A DNA stretch of 20,402 nt from Candidatus Levyibacteriota bacterium (GCA_027334565.1 DAHWUP010000011.1:1-20402), one strand, 5' to 3'. Shown: positions 1 through 6,697, counted from the stretch's first letter. Numbers and translations are program-made. Notes: generated by a model from the letters alone, not told the origin.

Positions 1-222
1 TGGTAATTTGAAACTTTTGAGAAGATGATAGAGTGCTGCTCGCCCGGTGAGAAAGGTAGAAATTGAAAGCTGAGAATTGAAAATTGAAAATTCGGAAAGA
101 ATCCGCCGTTTAACTTCATCGGATTCTTTTCCGGTATACCAACGCCAGGGTTGAAACAAAAGTTTAAATGACAGCCAGGCGTCGGACCAGGATTCGTTGG
201 GGGCAAAGTCGGTGGAAATCAT
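1..222 (-). CDS. Probable DegT/DnrJ/EryC1/StrS-family PLP aminotransferase, N-terminal 74 codons only
   Basis: The frame is open from the ATG at 222 to the window edge with no stop, so the gene continues outside. The ATG overlaps the TGA of the upstream transglutaminase gene (ATGA), which implies translational coupling and supports this start. Residues 53-74 contain FLTGRAALYHLLKSF, which resembles the N-terminal segment of DegT-type sugar aminotransferases, where a Gly-Arg-x-Ala-Leu motif precedes the cofactor domain. Residues 43-52 (EFSIFNSQLS) are encoded by an AATTGAAA-type low-complexity repeat inserted in frame. The catalytic lysine lies outside the window, so the family call rests on this short segment; the predicted role in nucleotide-sugar or cell-surface sugar metabolism is inference. 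Confidence 0.55.
   Translation of the reverse strand, partial: MISTDFAPNESWSDAWLSFKLLFQPWRWYTGKESDEVKRRILSEFSIFNSQLSISTFLTGRAALYHLLKSFKLP
61..95. repeat. Low-complexity AATTGAAA-type repeat inside a coding region
   Basis: Imperfect tandem units AATTGAAAGC, GAGAATTGAA, AATTGAAAATTC sit inside the aminotransferase-like gene without breaking its frame. They encode a Phe/Ile/Ser/Asn-rich peptide between a charged helix and the GRAAL-type motif. The unit resembles, but is not identical to, the tracts at 443-474 and 10602-10663. Confidence 0.6.
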
Positions 223-1061
223 ATAAAAATCGGTTTCTGTAACAGATCTATTCTATATGTTTTGTCTTTCAGTTTGATACTGAAATTGTGGCCGTAAGAG
301 ATGACGAGGCGGTCGGCCGGGATAAAGCCGAAGCCGCCGGCCCGCGTTGTCAGTCCATGCAGCCTTCGCCATTCGACCGCCGGATCCATGGGGAACCAGG
401 ATTTATCAGGTAATTGAGCCTCAAGCCAGGCATGCATGAATAAGAGTTCAAAGTTCCAGGTTCCAAGTTCAAAGCCGGATAGCAACTTTGTATATAAGTT
501 ATCTTTAATAATAAATCCGGAAACGAGACGGGTGGGAATGCCGGCGGATTGGAGAAGCGACATGAGAAAAGTGGAATATCCGCCGCAGTCCGTTATTCTC
601 TCCCCCATTGCCTGCTTGTAGGTATATAATCCGTCAGTTGGTTTGCCATACGTTAAATATTCTAAAGCAAAATCGTAAAGCGGGTGAATAATTTTTACCA
701 GACGTTTTTGTTTGCCGATAATTTTTTGCGTCAGAGCTTTAATTTTTTTATCTCGGCCGTTAACGAAACGATTGTTACAAATAATCGGATTGCCGTAATC
801 AGCAAGAGAAAATGACTGATCGACGTGAGTTTTATAGGAGTTGAGGCGGGCGGAAAATTTTATTTTAGCTTTATCGGAGACGTCGTTTAAGGTAAAGACA
901 GCAACGCGATTGTCTACAATATTTTTTATTGTTGAACTAATGGATTGTTTTATTGTCAGGCCAGTAATTATTTGATAGGAATTTGTTTGCGGTAGGGAGA
1001 AAATAGCGTACTCTCCCCTATCTTTGGGAATCGTCAGACAAAACCGATATGGGTGGTTCAG
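219..1061 (-). CDS. Transglutaminase-like cysteine peptidase-fold protein (start codon unresolved, probably non-ATG)
   Basis: The C-terminal half carries the transglutaminase-core triad: Cys in DCGGYS, His in MHAWLE and Asp in WFPMDP (about residues 159, 210 and 226 counted from 1061). The first ATG is at 608, but the frame stays open 150 codons further and encodes a plausible N-terminal domain (YRFCLTIPKDRGEYAIF, then a beta-rich stretch), so a start at 608 would truncate the protein. No ATG, GTG or TTG occurs upstream of 608 in this frame. A CTG at 1061 overlaps the TGA of dsbA as CTGA, similar to the ATGA couplings elsewhere, and is my best guess; an ATT after AGGGGAG (about 1000) is an alternative. 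A GTTCAAAG-type repeat adds roughly 10 residues (ELGTWNFELL) between the Cys and His motifs. It probably acts on peptides or cross-links at the cell surface (inference). Confidence 0.75.
   Translation of the reverse strand: MNHPYRFCLTIPKDRGEYAIFSLPQTNSYQIITGLTIKQSISSTIKNIVDNRVAVFTLNDVSDKAKIKFSARLNSYKTHVDQSFSLADYGNPIICNNRFVNGRDKKIKALTQKIIGKQKRLVKIIHPLYDFALEYLTYGKPTDGLYTYKQAMGERITDCGGYSTFLMSLLQSAGIPTRLVSGFIIKDNLYTKLLSGFELGTWNFELLFMHAWLEAQLPDKSWFPMDPAVEWRRLHGLTTRAGGFGFIPADRLVISYGHNFSIKLKDKTYRIDLLQKPIFI
443..474. repeat. GTTCAAAG/GTTCCAGG low-complexity repeat inside the transglutaminase gene
   Basis: Degenerate units GTTCAAA, GTTCCAG, GTTCCAA, GTTCAAA follow one another on the plus strand. The tract keeps the reading frame and adds a hydrophobic/aromatic peptide just before the catalytic His motif. 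A similar family (GTTCAAAAAGCC, AGACCAAA) lies downstream of the MoxR gene at 10602-10663. Confidence 0.65.
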
Positions 1062-1708
1062 AGATTGATTAACAAACTTCTGAATTGGTTAAACGATTGG
1101 ATATTGTCGAGTTTTTTGCCGTTGAGGAAAAAAGTCGGGGTAGCGTTGATGCCGGCTTGGTTACCGGAAGCAATATCGGCATTGACTTTGTCCTTGCCCG
1201 ATTGAGAATTCATGTCGGCTTTGAATTCGTTGGTATTTAATTTCAACTTTGTGGCTAACTGGATAAAATAACTGGTTGGATCAGACAAATTCGCCCAATT
1301 ATCTTGGGTAGCAAAAAGTTCATCAACATACTGGAAAAACTTCCCCTGTTTTCCCGCGGCTTCGGCAGCATAAGCGGCGGTCATCGAGTTTGGATGGATT
1401 TGGTAAAGCGGAAAATCACGCATAACAAAAGTGACTTTATCTTTTATTTTCGCATCGGCGCTGCCGGAGGCGACCATCTGATTGATAAGGGTATGAAATT
1501 CCTTGCAGGCCGGGCACTCAAAATCGGTGTATTCGACCAGAATATTTTTTTTGGCCGGTGACCAGGTAACGTGGTCGTCGGACTTGACGACATTTATTTG
1601 CCGATAGACGGTAGGAGTCGCGGTATTAGTCAATTGATACGCGACAAAAAGAAAGGCAAAAAGGACGACGACGGAAATGACGATGGCGATAATCGTTTTA
1701 TTGGTCAT
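1058..1708 (-). CDS. DsbA/DsbG-like thioredoxin-fold protein, membrane-anchored
   Basis: The 216-residue product has an N-terminal membrane anchor (about residues 5-24), then a thioredoxin fold of the DSBA/Thioredoxin_4 type. The redox motif is FECPAC (C65-P-A-C68), and the cis-proline loop is ATPTFF (P191). No lipobox cysteine is seen, so the domain probably faces outward on an uncleaved anchor. Expected role: oxidation or isomerisation of disulfides in exported proteins. It diverges from znuA with 26 bp between start codons and shares a palindromic -10 region with it. Its TGA overlaps the probable start of the transglutaminase gene, so the two are likely cotranscribed. No Shine-Dalgarno precedes the ATG; the mRNA would have a very short leader. 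Confidence 0.9.
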   Translation of the reverse strand: MTNKTIIAIVISVVVLFAFLFVAYQLTNTATPTVYRQINVVKSDDHVTWSPAKKNILVEYTDFECPACKEFHTLINQMVASGSADAKIKDKVTFVMRDFPLYQIHPNSMTAAYAAEAAGKQGKFFQYVDELFATQDNWANLSDPTSYFIQLATKLKLNTNEFKADMNSQSGKDKVNADIASGNQAGINATPTFFLNGKKLDNIQSFNQFRSLLINL

Positions 1709-1712
1709 GGGT

Positions 1713-1726
1713 GTTATAATTATAAC
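1713..1726. promoter_or_regulatory. 14-bp perfect palindrome giving -10 boxes to both divergent genes (dsbA-like and znuA)
   Basis: The sequence GTTATAATTATAAC is its own reverse complement and lies in the 26-bp gap between two divergent ATGs. It contains TATAAT on the plus strand (1715-1720) and on the minus strand (1724-1719), so each direction has a consensus -10 with a transcript start within about 10 bases of its ATG. No good -35 is seen on either side. It could also be an operator, for example for a metal regulator, but there is no proof of that. Confidence 0.55.
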
Positions 1727-1734
1727 TAATTAAT

Positions 1735-2619
1735 ATGAAATTTGTTTATTGGTTGATTTTAGCTGGACTGATTTTGTTTACCGTTTATACTATTAGTCAC
1801 CGGTCGATATCGCAGAATAAGTCAAGCAAAATTCAAGTAACCGCTTCTTTTTATCCGATGTTTTTTTTCGCCTCACAAATTGGAGGGAATAAAGCCGATG
1901 TGCAAGATATCACGCCGGCCGGTGCCGAACCACACGATTACGAACCGACGCCGCAGGATATGGTTCGGATTGAAAATAGCAGCCTGTTGGTTATAAACGG
2001 CGGCTATCTCGAAGCCTGGGAAAGCAAAATAAAAGATATCCTGAAAGGTTCTTCGACCGTGATCGTGACGGCAGCGAACGGATTAATTAACGATAAGGAT
2101 CCGCATGTTTGGTTGTCTCCCCCGCTCGCCAAAGAGGAGGTAAAAGCGATTCTTACCGGTTTTATCAAAATCGATCCGAAAAACGAAAACTATTATCAAA
2201 CCAATGCTGATAAATTGGCAGGACAGCTTAACCAATTGGACCGGGATTACCGTCAGGGATTAGCGGTTTGCCATACCCGCGATTTTGTCACCGCTCATGC
2301 CGCTTTCGGTTATCTGGCAAAAGCCTATGGACTAAACCAGATTGCCATCGCCGGTATTTCACCCGATGAGGAGCCGTCGGCGCAAAAAATGGCGGAAATT
2401 GCCGATACGGTCAAAAAAAACAATATCCAATATATTTTCTTTGAAAAACTGATCAGCCCGAAATTGACCAATACCATCGCCGCCGAAACCGTGGCAAAAA
2501 CTTTGGTCATAGATCCGATTGAAGGGCTGACGCCGGCGGAGATGACAGCCGGCCAAAATTACTTTACAATTATGAAGAACAACCTTAATAATTTACGAAT
2601 TGCACTGGGATGCCGGTAG
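1735..2619 (+). CDS. znuA: ZnuA/TroA-family metal-binding protein of a zinc/manganese ABC importer
   Basis: The 294-residue cluster-A1 (TroA superfamily) solute-binding protein would capture Zn2+ or Mn2+ outside the membrane and pass it to the permease. Expected metal ligands are visible: H67 in EPHDYEPTP, H124 in DPHVWLSP, H188 in AHAAFGYLA and D260 in VIDPIEGL. The SFYP segment after the anchor is typical of the family. There is no lipobox cysteine; residues 4-20 form a hydrophobic segment, so the protein is probably held by a transmembrane anchor. The long His-rich loop of many zinc-specific ZnuA proteins is absent, so Zn versus Mn cannot be decided from sequence. The gene starts the importer operon and overlaps the next gene by 10 bp. 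Confidence 0.92.
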   Translation: MKFVYWLILAGLILFTVYTISHRSISQNKSSKIQVTASFYPMFFFASQIGGNKADVQDITPAGAEPHDYEPTPQDMVRIENSSLLVINGGYLEAWESKIKDILKGSSTVIVTAANGLINDKDPHVWLSPPLAKEEVKAILTGFIKIDPKNENYYQTNADKLAGQLNQLDRDYRQGLAVCHTRDFVTAHAAFGYLAKAYGLNQIAIAGISPDEEPSAQKMAEIADTVKKNNIQYIFFEKLISPKLTNTIAAETVAKTLVIDPIEGLTPAEMTAGQNYFTIMKNNLNNLRIALGCR

Positions 2620-3308
2620 ACCATACCAAAAACATTATTGAAATTAAAAATGTCTGTTTTGCCTACAGTGGTGATCAGTGGGTACTGAGAAATATTAATC
2701 TTGATGTTCATCAGGGTGATTATCTGGGAATAATCGGTCCCAATGGCGGCGGGAAAACGACTCTCCTTAAAATCATGCTCGGTCTTTTGAAACCGCAGGA
2801 AGGAACAGTGAAATTATTCGTTAATAAAATCGGTTATGTGCCGCAGAAGGCGGTAAATTTTGATGTTAATTTTCCGTTAACGGTAAAAGAAGTGGTGACA
2901 ATGGGACGGTACGGAGAAAAAGGACTGCTAAAAAGTCTCGATAAAAATGATGAAGTGATCATTAAAAAATCACTCGACCAGGTCGAGATGTGGGGCTACC
3001 GCGATAAAATTATCGGCGATTTGTCCGGCGGGCAGGAGCAGCGAGTTTTTATCGCCCGCGCATTGGCGACGCGGCCGGAAGTGGTCATCCTTGACGAACC
3101 AACGACCGGCGTCGATGAACAAAGCCAGAAGAAATTTTATGCACTGCTGAAAAAATTGAATGAAGAATTGAATTTGACCCTGATTCTTGTCAGTCATGAC
3201 AGCAATGTGATTGTCCATGAAGTAACGGAAATTGCATGTATCAACAAGACCATTGTTTATACCATTGATCCGAAGAACTTTTTAAAAATGAAGTACCATA
3301 AACACTAA
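2610..3308 (+). CDS. znuC: ATPase subunit of the zinc/manganese ABC importer
   Basis: The 232-residue ABC ATPase has all core motifs in order: Walker A GPNGGGKT (43-50), Q-loop YVPQ (Q79), signature LSGGQ (138-142), Walker B VVILDEP (D162, E163) and H-loop SHD (H196). It drives metal import with ZnuA and ZnuB from the cytoplasmic face. Its start lies within the last codons of znuA (10-bp overlap, different frame) and its TAA overlaps the ATG of the permease gene (TAATG), so the three genes are translationally coupled. Length is normal for MntB/ZnuC-type ATPases. Confidence 0.93.
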   Translation: MPVDHTKNIIEIKNVCFAYSGDQWVLRNINLDVHQGDYLGIIGPNGGGKTTLLKIMLGLLKPQEGTVKLFVNKIGYVPQKAVNFDVNFPLTVKEVVTMGRYGEKGLLKSLDKNDEVIIKKSLDQVEMWGYRDKIIGDLSGGQEQRVFIARALATRPEVVILDEPTTGVDEQSQKKFYALLKKLNEELNLTLILVSHDSNVIVHEVTEIACINKTIVYTIDPKNFLKMKYHKH

Positions 3309-4108
3309 TGTTAGATATTTTTCAGTATGGTTTTATTGTCCGCGGATTCGAAGCAGGATTAATTATTGCCGTCATTTCTCCATTGATTGGGATGTTTTTG
3401 GTGTTGCGTCGCTATTCTCTGATCGCCGATACTTTGTCCCATGTATCTTTGGCGGGCGTCGCCATCGGCCTGTTGCTTGGTATCAATCCGATCATTGGCG
3501 CCATTATCTTTTCCGTTTTTTCCTCTTTTTTCATTGAACGATTGCGGATCAGCAAAAAAGTATTTGGCGAATCGGCACTGGCGATTTTCCTTTCCGGCAG
3601 CCTGGCAGTGGCGATTGTCCTAATAAGTATCGGAAACGGATTTAATGTCGACTTATTCAGTTATCTGTTCGGCTCGATTCTGACGGTTAAGGCATCGGAT
3701 GTAGTTATAATCGGTATTTTGGGAGCGATTACGATTTTGCTTCTTCTCGCCTTTTACAAAGAACTGGTATTTATTACCTTTGATGAAGAGGCGGCCAGGG
3801 TGAGCGGCATTCCGACAAAATTTATAAATATCCTACTTATTCTATTGGCAGCCCTGACCGTTTCTTTGGCGATTCCCATTGTCGGTGTCCTATTAATTTC
3901 CGCTTTAATCGTCATTCCTGTAGTGACCGCTTTGCAGTTTCGTACTTCATTTAAGAATTCGCTTCTTATAGCTGAAGTTTTGTCGATTATTTCCGTAGTT
4001 GCCGGCATTTTTGTCTCGTTTTATTTAAATTTGTCGACGGGCGGGACCATCGTTTTAATTACCATTATTCTTTTTGTCGGTATTTATCTGTATAAAAACC
4101 TGATTTGA
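3308..4108 (+). CDS. znuB: Permease subunit of the zinc/manganese ABC importer (ABC-3 family)
   Basis: The 266-residue, strongly hydrophobic protein has about eight membrane segments. Near the N-terminus MFLVLRRYSLIADTLSHVSL is the typical ABC-3 (ZnuB/MntC) region; the conserved coupling region DEEAARVSGIP follows near residues 160-170, and GVLLISALIVIPV near 200 is also family-typical. It forms the metal path across the membrane with ZnuA and ZnuC. Start and stop overlap or abut the neighbours (TAATG before; 3 bases before the Nudix gene). Transported metal is Zn2+ or Mn2+; sequence alone does not decide. Confidence 0.92.
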   Translation: MLDIFQYGFIVRGFEAGLIIAVISPLIGMFLVLRRYSLIADTLSHVSLAGVAIGLLLGINPIIGAIIFSVFSSFFIERLRISKKVFGESALAIFLSGSLAVAIVLISIGNGFNVDLFSYLFGSILTVKASDVVIIGILGAITILLLLAFYKELVFITFDEEAARVSGIPTKFINILLILLAALTVSLAIPIVGVLLISALIVIPVVTALQFRTSFKNSLLIAEVLSIISVVAGIFVSFYLNLSTGGTIVLITIILFVGIYLYKNLI

Positions 4109-4111
4109 TAG

Positions 4112-4630
4112 ATGATGAGAATATATCCGGTCCGCAATAGCGTCAGACTAATTTTACTCAACGACAATAATGAATTGCTTCTTATGTGTATTGAAGACCC
4201 GCGAACAAAATCGATCGGCGAAAAAGCCGGCAGGCGTTTTTGGGTGACGGTCGGCGGCCGGATCGATCCCGGCGAGACATTAATGGCGGCGGCTTTAAGA
4301 GAGTTGTATGAGGAATCGGGATTGATTAAAGATGACGTTAAATTCGGACCAATTGTCTGGCGGCGGGAGCTGGACCTGATTATATACGGTAAACCTTATC
4401 GGTTAAAAGAAAAATATTTTGTCGCCCGGACGAAAAAGAAAAAAGTGGCGCTGACAAAGTTGTCAAGTGAGGAAACCGGCGTCGTCAAAAATCTTTCCTG
4501 GTTTTCTTTTGATCAGATTGTTCACAGCCAAGATCCAATATATCCGGAGCTTTTGGTTAAACATCTTCCCAACATTATCGCCGGCAAGTATCCGCAGGAA
4601 CCGGTGGATGTGACTTTGTATAATAAATAA
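4112..4630 (+). CDS. Nudix hydrolase
   Basis: The 172-residue protein contains a full Nudix box (residues 49-71): G-x5-E-x7-RE-L-x-EE-S-G-L, with the metal-binding REx2EE glutamates present. It would hydrolyse a nucleoside diphosphate linked to another moiety using Mg2+ or Mn2+. The substrate is not evident. It starts 3 bases after znuB ends and is probably part of that operon; the metal dependence of the enzyme is the only visible link to the importer. ATG at 4115 is an alternative start one codon downstream. Confidence 0.88.
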   Translation: MMRIYPVRNSVRLILLNDNNELLLMCIEDPRTKSIGEKAGRRFWVTVGGRIDPGETLMAAALRELYEESGLIKDDVKFGPIVWRRELDLIIYGKPYRLKEKYFVARTKKKKVALTKLSSEETGVVKNLSWFSFDQIVHSQDPIYPELLVKHLPNIIAGKYPQEPVDVTLYNK

Positions 4631-4636
4631 TCTGTC

Positions 4637-4723
4637 ATGAAAAACGATAGTGGAAACGTAAAAATCGTCATTATCCCTCACCCGATTGAGCACAAGCCGG
4701 TAGAAAAGCAGGAAGTGATTTAA
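4637..4723 (+). CDS. Possible 28-residue small protein or gene remnant
   Basis: An ATG seven bases after the Nudix stop opens a 28-codon frame ending TAA and overlapping the end of padR by four bases. The product contains VKIVIIPHPIEHKP, a hydrophobic strand followed by a His-Pro-rich turn. I do not recognise it with confidence. It may be a true small protein at the end of the znu operon or the decayed start of a longer gene. No clear Shine-Dalgarno is seen. Confidence 0.25.
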   Translation: MKNDSGNVKIVIIPHPIEHKPVEKQEVI

Positions 4724-5244
4724 CGAGAAATGATCTTTTCCACCTCTTCCCGGAAATGCTCGAAGGCGCCGTGGATTTTTTTCATCTTTTCGGTATTAAG
4801 ATTTCCTTTAGCGGCGTTGGAAAATATCAAACCGGCCGTTTGGCGTATCTCTTCCCTGATTTTAGAAAAAAGATTGTCCTGTTTTCCCCATGGGCCATGG
4901 ACCCGCTGGCGCATCTCTTCCAGTTCATCCTTGTGTTCTTTTAGATACTTAAGGCCTTGATCGGTAATCGCGTACACTTTCTTACCGGTTTTTTGGTCGT
5001 TTGTGACCATATCCTCGTCTTCCAAAAGCTGGAGCGTCGGATAGACCGCGCCCGGACTGGGGCTGTAAAATCCATGGAAGCGGTTTTCCAATTCTTGGAT
5101 TATTTCGTAACCGTGCCGTGGTTTATTCTGCAACAGATCGAGAATGACAAACTTGATATCGCCCCGGCCGAAACGGGGACCAAACCCACCAACGCCAAAT
5201 CCGCCAAGCCAATTTCCTCCCATTCCATGCCTACTTCCCCACAT
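4720..5244 (-). CDS. PadR-family transcriptional regulator
   Basis: The protein has a Gly-rich N-terminal tail (GGNWLGGFGVGGFGPRFGRG), then a PadR winged helix (FVILDLLQNKPRHGYEIIQEL ... SPGAVYPTLQLLE, wing GKKVYAITDQG) and a C-terminal coiled dimerisation helix. PadR proteins are dimeric repressors, often of efflux or stress genes, and usually regulate themselves. I place the start at the ATG at 5244: GGGGGTG (5260-5254) is a good Shine-Dalgarno nine bases upstream. The GTG at 5256 is in frame but lies inside that Shine-Dalgarno. A palindrome upstream (5292-5303) is a probable operator. The effector and target genes are unknown; the divergent riboswitch gene is the nearest candidate target besides itself. 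Confidence 0.88.
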   Translation of the reverse strand: MWGSRHGMGGNWLGGFGVGGFGPRFGRGDIKFVILDLLQNKPRHGYEIIQELENRFHGFYSPSPGAVYPTLQLLEDEDMVTNDQKTGKKVYAITDQGLKYLKEHKDELEEMRQRVHGPWGKQDNLFSKIREEIRQTAGLIFSNAAKGNLNTEKMKKIHGAFEHFREEVEKIISR

Positions 5245-5283
5245 ATTTTTGTTCACCCCCTTTCGATTTAAAAGTAAGATGAT

Positions 5284-5303
5284 ATAATATCACGATATAT
5301 CGT
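5284..5303 (-). promoter_or_regulatory. Probable padR promoter and PadR operator
   Basis: A perfect 12-bp palindrome ACGATATATCGT lies at 5292-5303, directly upstream of a -10-like TATTAT on the minus strand (5289-5284). A site between -10 and -35 would let the repressor block its own promoter. ATAT/CGAT-rich palindromes are common PadR sites. Assignment is by position and shape only. Confidence 0.5.
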
Positions 5304-5343
5304 ATAACTATTGTGGAAAAATGTCAAGGGAAAATTTTTTCTA

Positions 5344-5372
5344 TTGCATTCGCTCAAAAAAAGTATTATTCT
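5344..5372 (+). promoter_or_regulatory. Sigma-70-type promoter of the riboswitch transcript
   Basis: TTGCAT (5344-5349), a 17-bp spacer and TATTCT (5367-5372) form a plausible promoter. A start near 5379 would place the riboswitch at the very 5' end of the mRNA, as expected. Confidence 0.5.
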
Positions 5373-5386
5373 ATTTACGCTTTTTT

Positions 5387-5523
5387 AAAATTTGCACTTG
5401 GGTAACGGGAACACTGTGAGAATCAGTGCCTGTGCCGCAACGGTAAGATCTGCCTTCGCCCTAACGGGCTTCGGCGGACAAGGCCGGAACCGTCCAAGTC
5501 GATAACCCCGCGCAGGGAATTTT
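5387..5523 (+). promoter_or_regulatory. Cobalamin-class riboswitch
   Basis: Conserved blocks of the cobalamin aptamer occur in order: AACGGGAA (5404-5411), a hairpin CACTGTGAGAATCAGTG, then GCCGCAACGGTAAG matching the CCCGCAACTGTAAG core, a variable GC-rich hairpin (about 5450-5477), and AAGTCGATAACCCCGC near 5496-5511, which matches the B12-box pattern AGTC..ATACC.GC. A closing stem can form between AAAATT-TGC (5387-5395) and GCA-GGG-AATTTT (5512-5523). The GGG of that strand is the Shine-Dalgarno of the next gene, so binding of a cobalamin would be expected to hide the ribosome site. The element is shorter than many family members; the class is recognised, the exact ligand (adenosyl- or other cobalamin) is not. 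Confidence 0.78.
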
Positions 5524-6633
5524 ATGCTGACACAAGAAGCCCGTGCTGCTTACCGCACACAATCAAATGAAGCCTTTCCCCAAAATTATGAACGGAAAAT
5601 CAATCCCCTCGCCCTCCGCGATGATGTCGAGTCTTATTTGAAGGAATACCGTTTGCAAACGCAGATCAATAAATACGAATTAAATTTTTCTTTCGGCAAT
5701 AGTGAGTACCGCCATTTGCGGGATACCTATGACGGGGAAACGATGATTGAAAAGGGAAAAAAAGCGATCGAAAGAAGAATCAGGGAAGGCAAAAGCGTCA
5801 ACCGGGAGGAAGCGGAACTGGAAGGATTGCAATTACTGGAAGACCAACTCCAGGTGGCCCGGCCGGGAGAGGTGCTTGTCTGGGCCAGCCCGCCCGGACC
5901 GAAAAACGAGGGTTACGGCAATTACGGCTTTTTCTATATTGGTAACTTATCTTCCGGTAAACAAGCTGGCGATGTAAGTTTGGAAATGGAAGCAGTCCGT
6001 GTCGAACAGCCGACGATTGATCAGTTCAACAAGACAATTCAGACGATCGGCGGCTACGATTTCCATTTTGACAAGGCGGAAGATTTTCTATCCCACCCGT
6101 TGATATTGTCGGAATTGAAAGGGGATGTGTTGCCGGTGCTGCATGATGTCTTCGGCTTTTCGCCTGATCCTTCGAAGATGGAAAGGGATCAGAGAATCCT
6201 GAAAATCATGCAGTCAAAAATCCAGGATTTCATCCAGGCGGTCAAAGCCGGCATACCGAAAATCGAATTGCTGCAGCAATTCCATATTTTGGAAAACTTG
6301 GCGGACGATTTGAAAGTGAATATCGACAAGATTGATTTGACGCATTGGTTAACCGTGTCCCCGGAACAAATGATGATCCGTTACGATCATCAGCCGGCAT
6401 TCGCCGGCGGCAGCTGCGGCGGCAGCACAGAACATAATTCCGATGCGCCCTGGGATCACAGCAATGATCTCTTTAATTCATTCTCGACGTTGAAAGAATT
6501 ATTTAATGGCGACAGATATCCGGATTATCAGTGCGATAGTTGCGGTACAACCATTCACGGAGAATCGAAAAACGACCGGAGTTCATGGACGCCGAGCTGT
6601 CCCAAATGTGGTAAGGTATTTAATAAATGTTAG
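5524..6633 (+). CDS. Uncharacterised protein with C-terminal zinc ribbon, under cobalamin riboswitch control
   Basis: I do not recognise the family of this 369-residue soluble protein. Residues 1-115 are charged and helical, 116-140 hold a PGEVLVWASPPGPKNEGYG segment that looks conserved (Gly/Pro/aromatic-rich), 150-290 are mostly helical. A Gly/Cys-rich turn (FAGGSCGG, 293-300) leads to a zinc-ribbon-like end: C337xxC340 and C359xxC362, plus a final Cys369. No signal peptide or membrane segment is seen. The start follows AGGGA with five bases spacing, inside the riboswitch closing stem. Riboswitch control suggests a job in cobalamin uptake, salvage or remodelling, or a B12-independent alternative to a B12 enzyme; that is inference. 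The gene stands alone, convergent with the slipin operon. Confidence 0.85.
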   Translation: MLTQEARAAYRTQSNEAFPQNYERKINPLALRDDVESYLKEYRLQTQINKYELNFSFGNSEYRHLRDTYDGETMIEKGKKAIERRIREGKSVNREEAELEGLQLLEDQLQVARPGEVLVWASPPGPKNEGYGNYGFFYIGNLSSGKQAGDVSLEMEAVRVEQPTIDQFNKTIQTIGGYDFHFDKAEDFLSHPLILSELKGDVLPVLHDVFGFSPDPSKMERDQRILKIMQSKIQDFIQAVKAGIPKIELLQQFHILENLADDLKVNIDKIDLTHWLTVSPEQMMIRYDHQPAFAGGSCGGSTEHNSDAPWDHSNDLFNSFSTLKELFNGDRYPDYQCDSCGTTIHGESKNDRSSWTPSCPKCGKVFNKC

Positions 6634-6644
6634 GATAATTATCC
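6633..6644. other. Short palindrome between convergent genes, possible weak terminator
   Basis: GGATAATTATCC is a perfect 12-bp palindrome overlapping the last base of the stop codon of the riboswitch-controlled gene, followed by GATTTCTTTTC. The stem is short and AT-rich, so a terminator role is only possible. Confidence 0.2.
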
Positions 6645-6697
6645 GATTTCTTTTCACCTGTTTCCCCGGTGCCGATTCCAGCGGTTGGGATTGCAAT

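Noticed and set aside
436..621. Open frame on the plus strand opposite the transglutaminase gene
   Set aside because: It mirrors the conserved minus-strand gene with its catalytic motifs and reads through the low-complexity repeat; no family resemblance.
1735..2619. ZnuA as a lipoprotein
   Set aside because: There is no cysteine after the hydrophobic segment; only C179 exists in the mature region shown, so a membrane anchor is more likely.
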